Source: Methylococcales bacterium (GTDB taxonomy: Bacteria > Pseudomonadota > Gammaproteobacteria > Methylococcales > Methylomonadaceae). Taken from it: DNA of 64,000 nucleotides. The notes beneath the pieces were generated by a model, which worked only from the letters and a program-made list of their open reading frames with translations, ran no database searches and had not been told where the DNA came from. Below are positions 63,860 through 64,000 of the stretch, piece by piece. The position numbers were made by a program, and so were the translations under genes. Position 1 is the first letter of the stretch. Each line of letters opens with the position of its first letter. The DNA is taken from the NCBI GenBank assembly GCA_026399015.1, contig JAPLRS010000041.1, forward strand, positions 41,529 to 105,528. The letters are read 5' to 3'.

Positions 63860-64000
63860 ATGGCAAAAATTACTAACTTACGCGTAGGCGAATCTTTAGT
63901 AGGCGAAGGCAACGAAATCGCTCACATCGATTTAATCATTGGCCCACGTGGTTCAGCTGCTGAAACTGCATTCGCAACAGCTTTAACTAACAACAAAGAC
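63860..64000 (+). CDS. fae: Formaldehyde-activating enzyme, N-terminal part
   Basis: The first 47 residues are visible: [20 protein letters not shown], then [20 protein letters not shown] and ALTNNKD. This is the Fae signature, with the active-site His in IAHIDL and the GPRGS loop. Fae condenses formaldehyde with tetrahydromethanopterin to methylene-H4MPT, the entry of the H4MPT pathway of formaldehyde oxidation in methylotrophs. The gene continues past the window end. It is the key evidence for a methylotrophic host. Confidence 0.95.
   Translation, partial: MAKITNLRVGESLVGEGNEIAHIDLIIGPRGSAAETAFATALTNNKD

Overview
The window looks like a chromosome segment of an AT-rich gammaproteobacterial methylotroph, most likely a methanotroph of the order Methylococcales. 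The main evidence is the 5' end of a formaldehyde-activating enzyme gene (fae) at the right edge and a secreted MxaD-like SRPBCC protein paired with a secreted YVTN beta-propeller protein (44.1-45.7 kb). Gammaproteobacterial housekeeping genes (glnE, ihfB, fabAB, ttcA, rnd, ampD, mltB, lspA-ileS-ribF-murJ, rpsT) fit this. The taxon is an inference; no rRNA or tRNA gene was seen.

Layout. 1-4.5 kb: partial ilvE, a chromate transporter and Kup. 4.6-6.06 kb: a Phd/ParE-type toxin-antitoxin pair, an IS3 transposase remnant and an eight-copy 42-bp tandem repeat ending exactly at the glnE stop. 6.06-9.4 kb: glnE and ihfB. 9.4-15.3 kb: a region with 22-bp repeats, then a compact metal-uptake operon: HupE/UreJ permease, TonB-dependent receptor, TonB, ExbB, ExbD. 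15.3-25.2 kb: core metabolism (M20 amidohydrolase, ribA, methyltransferase, coaBC, glycosyltransferase, asparaginase, folA, DAHP synthase, fused thiS-thiG, trmB).

25.2-40.9 kb is accessory DNA: a hipA-hipB module, small membrane proteins, a five-repeat secreted protein, a nuclease, a truncated hemoglobin, an Rpn-type nuclease and a WYL regulator whose probable operator (GACA-N5-TGTC) occurs before its own gene and twice, in mirror image, before a divergent pair 5 kb away. Next come a 21-bp-period AT-rich repeat field and two convergent gene sets: two glycine-zipper membrane proteins plus TerD facing a membrane protein, a TRAFAC-like GTPase and a coiled-coil membrane protein. This TerD/GTPase cluster is the best candidate for an undescribed stress or conflict system. 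Gene remnants (UvrD-type helicase, AbrB-type antitoxin) and a MazF module close the island.

40.9-57.9 kb is again mostly core: a GH5 glycosidase, an SbmA/BacA-type ABC protein with a degenerate ATPase, the MxaD-like pair, rnd, ttcA, fabAB, mltB/ampD, lspA-ileS-ribF, murJ, rpsT. 57.9-64 kb: an SsuABC-like ABC transporter, then a FIST-domain histidine kinase, an OmpR-type response regulator and fae. Direct repeats of GTAATAT spaced 10-11 bp lie upstream of the regulator gene and just upstream of a good fae promoter, and a palindrome of the same motif precedes the kinase gene. This suggests a dedicated two-component circuit controlling formaldehyde handling.
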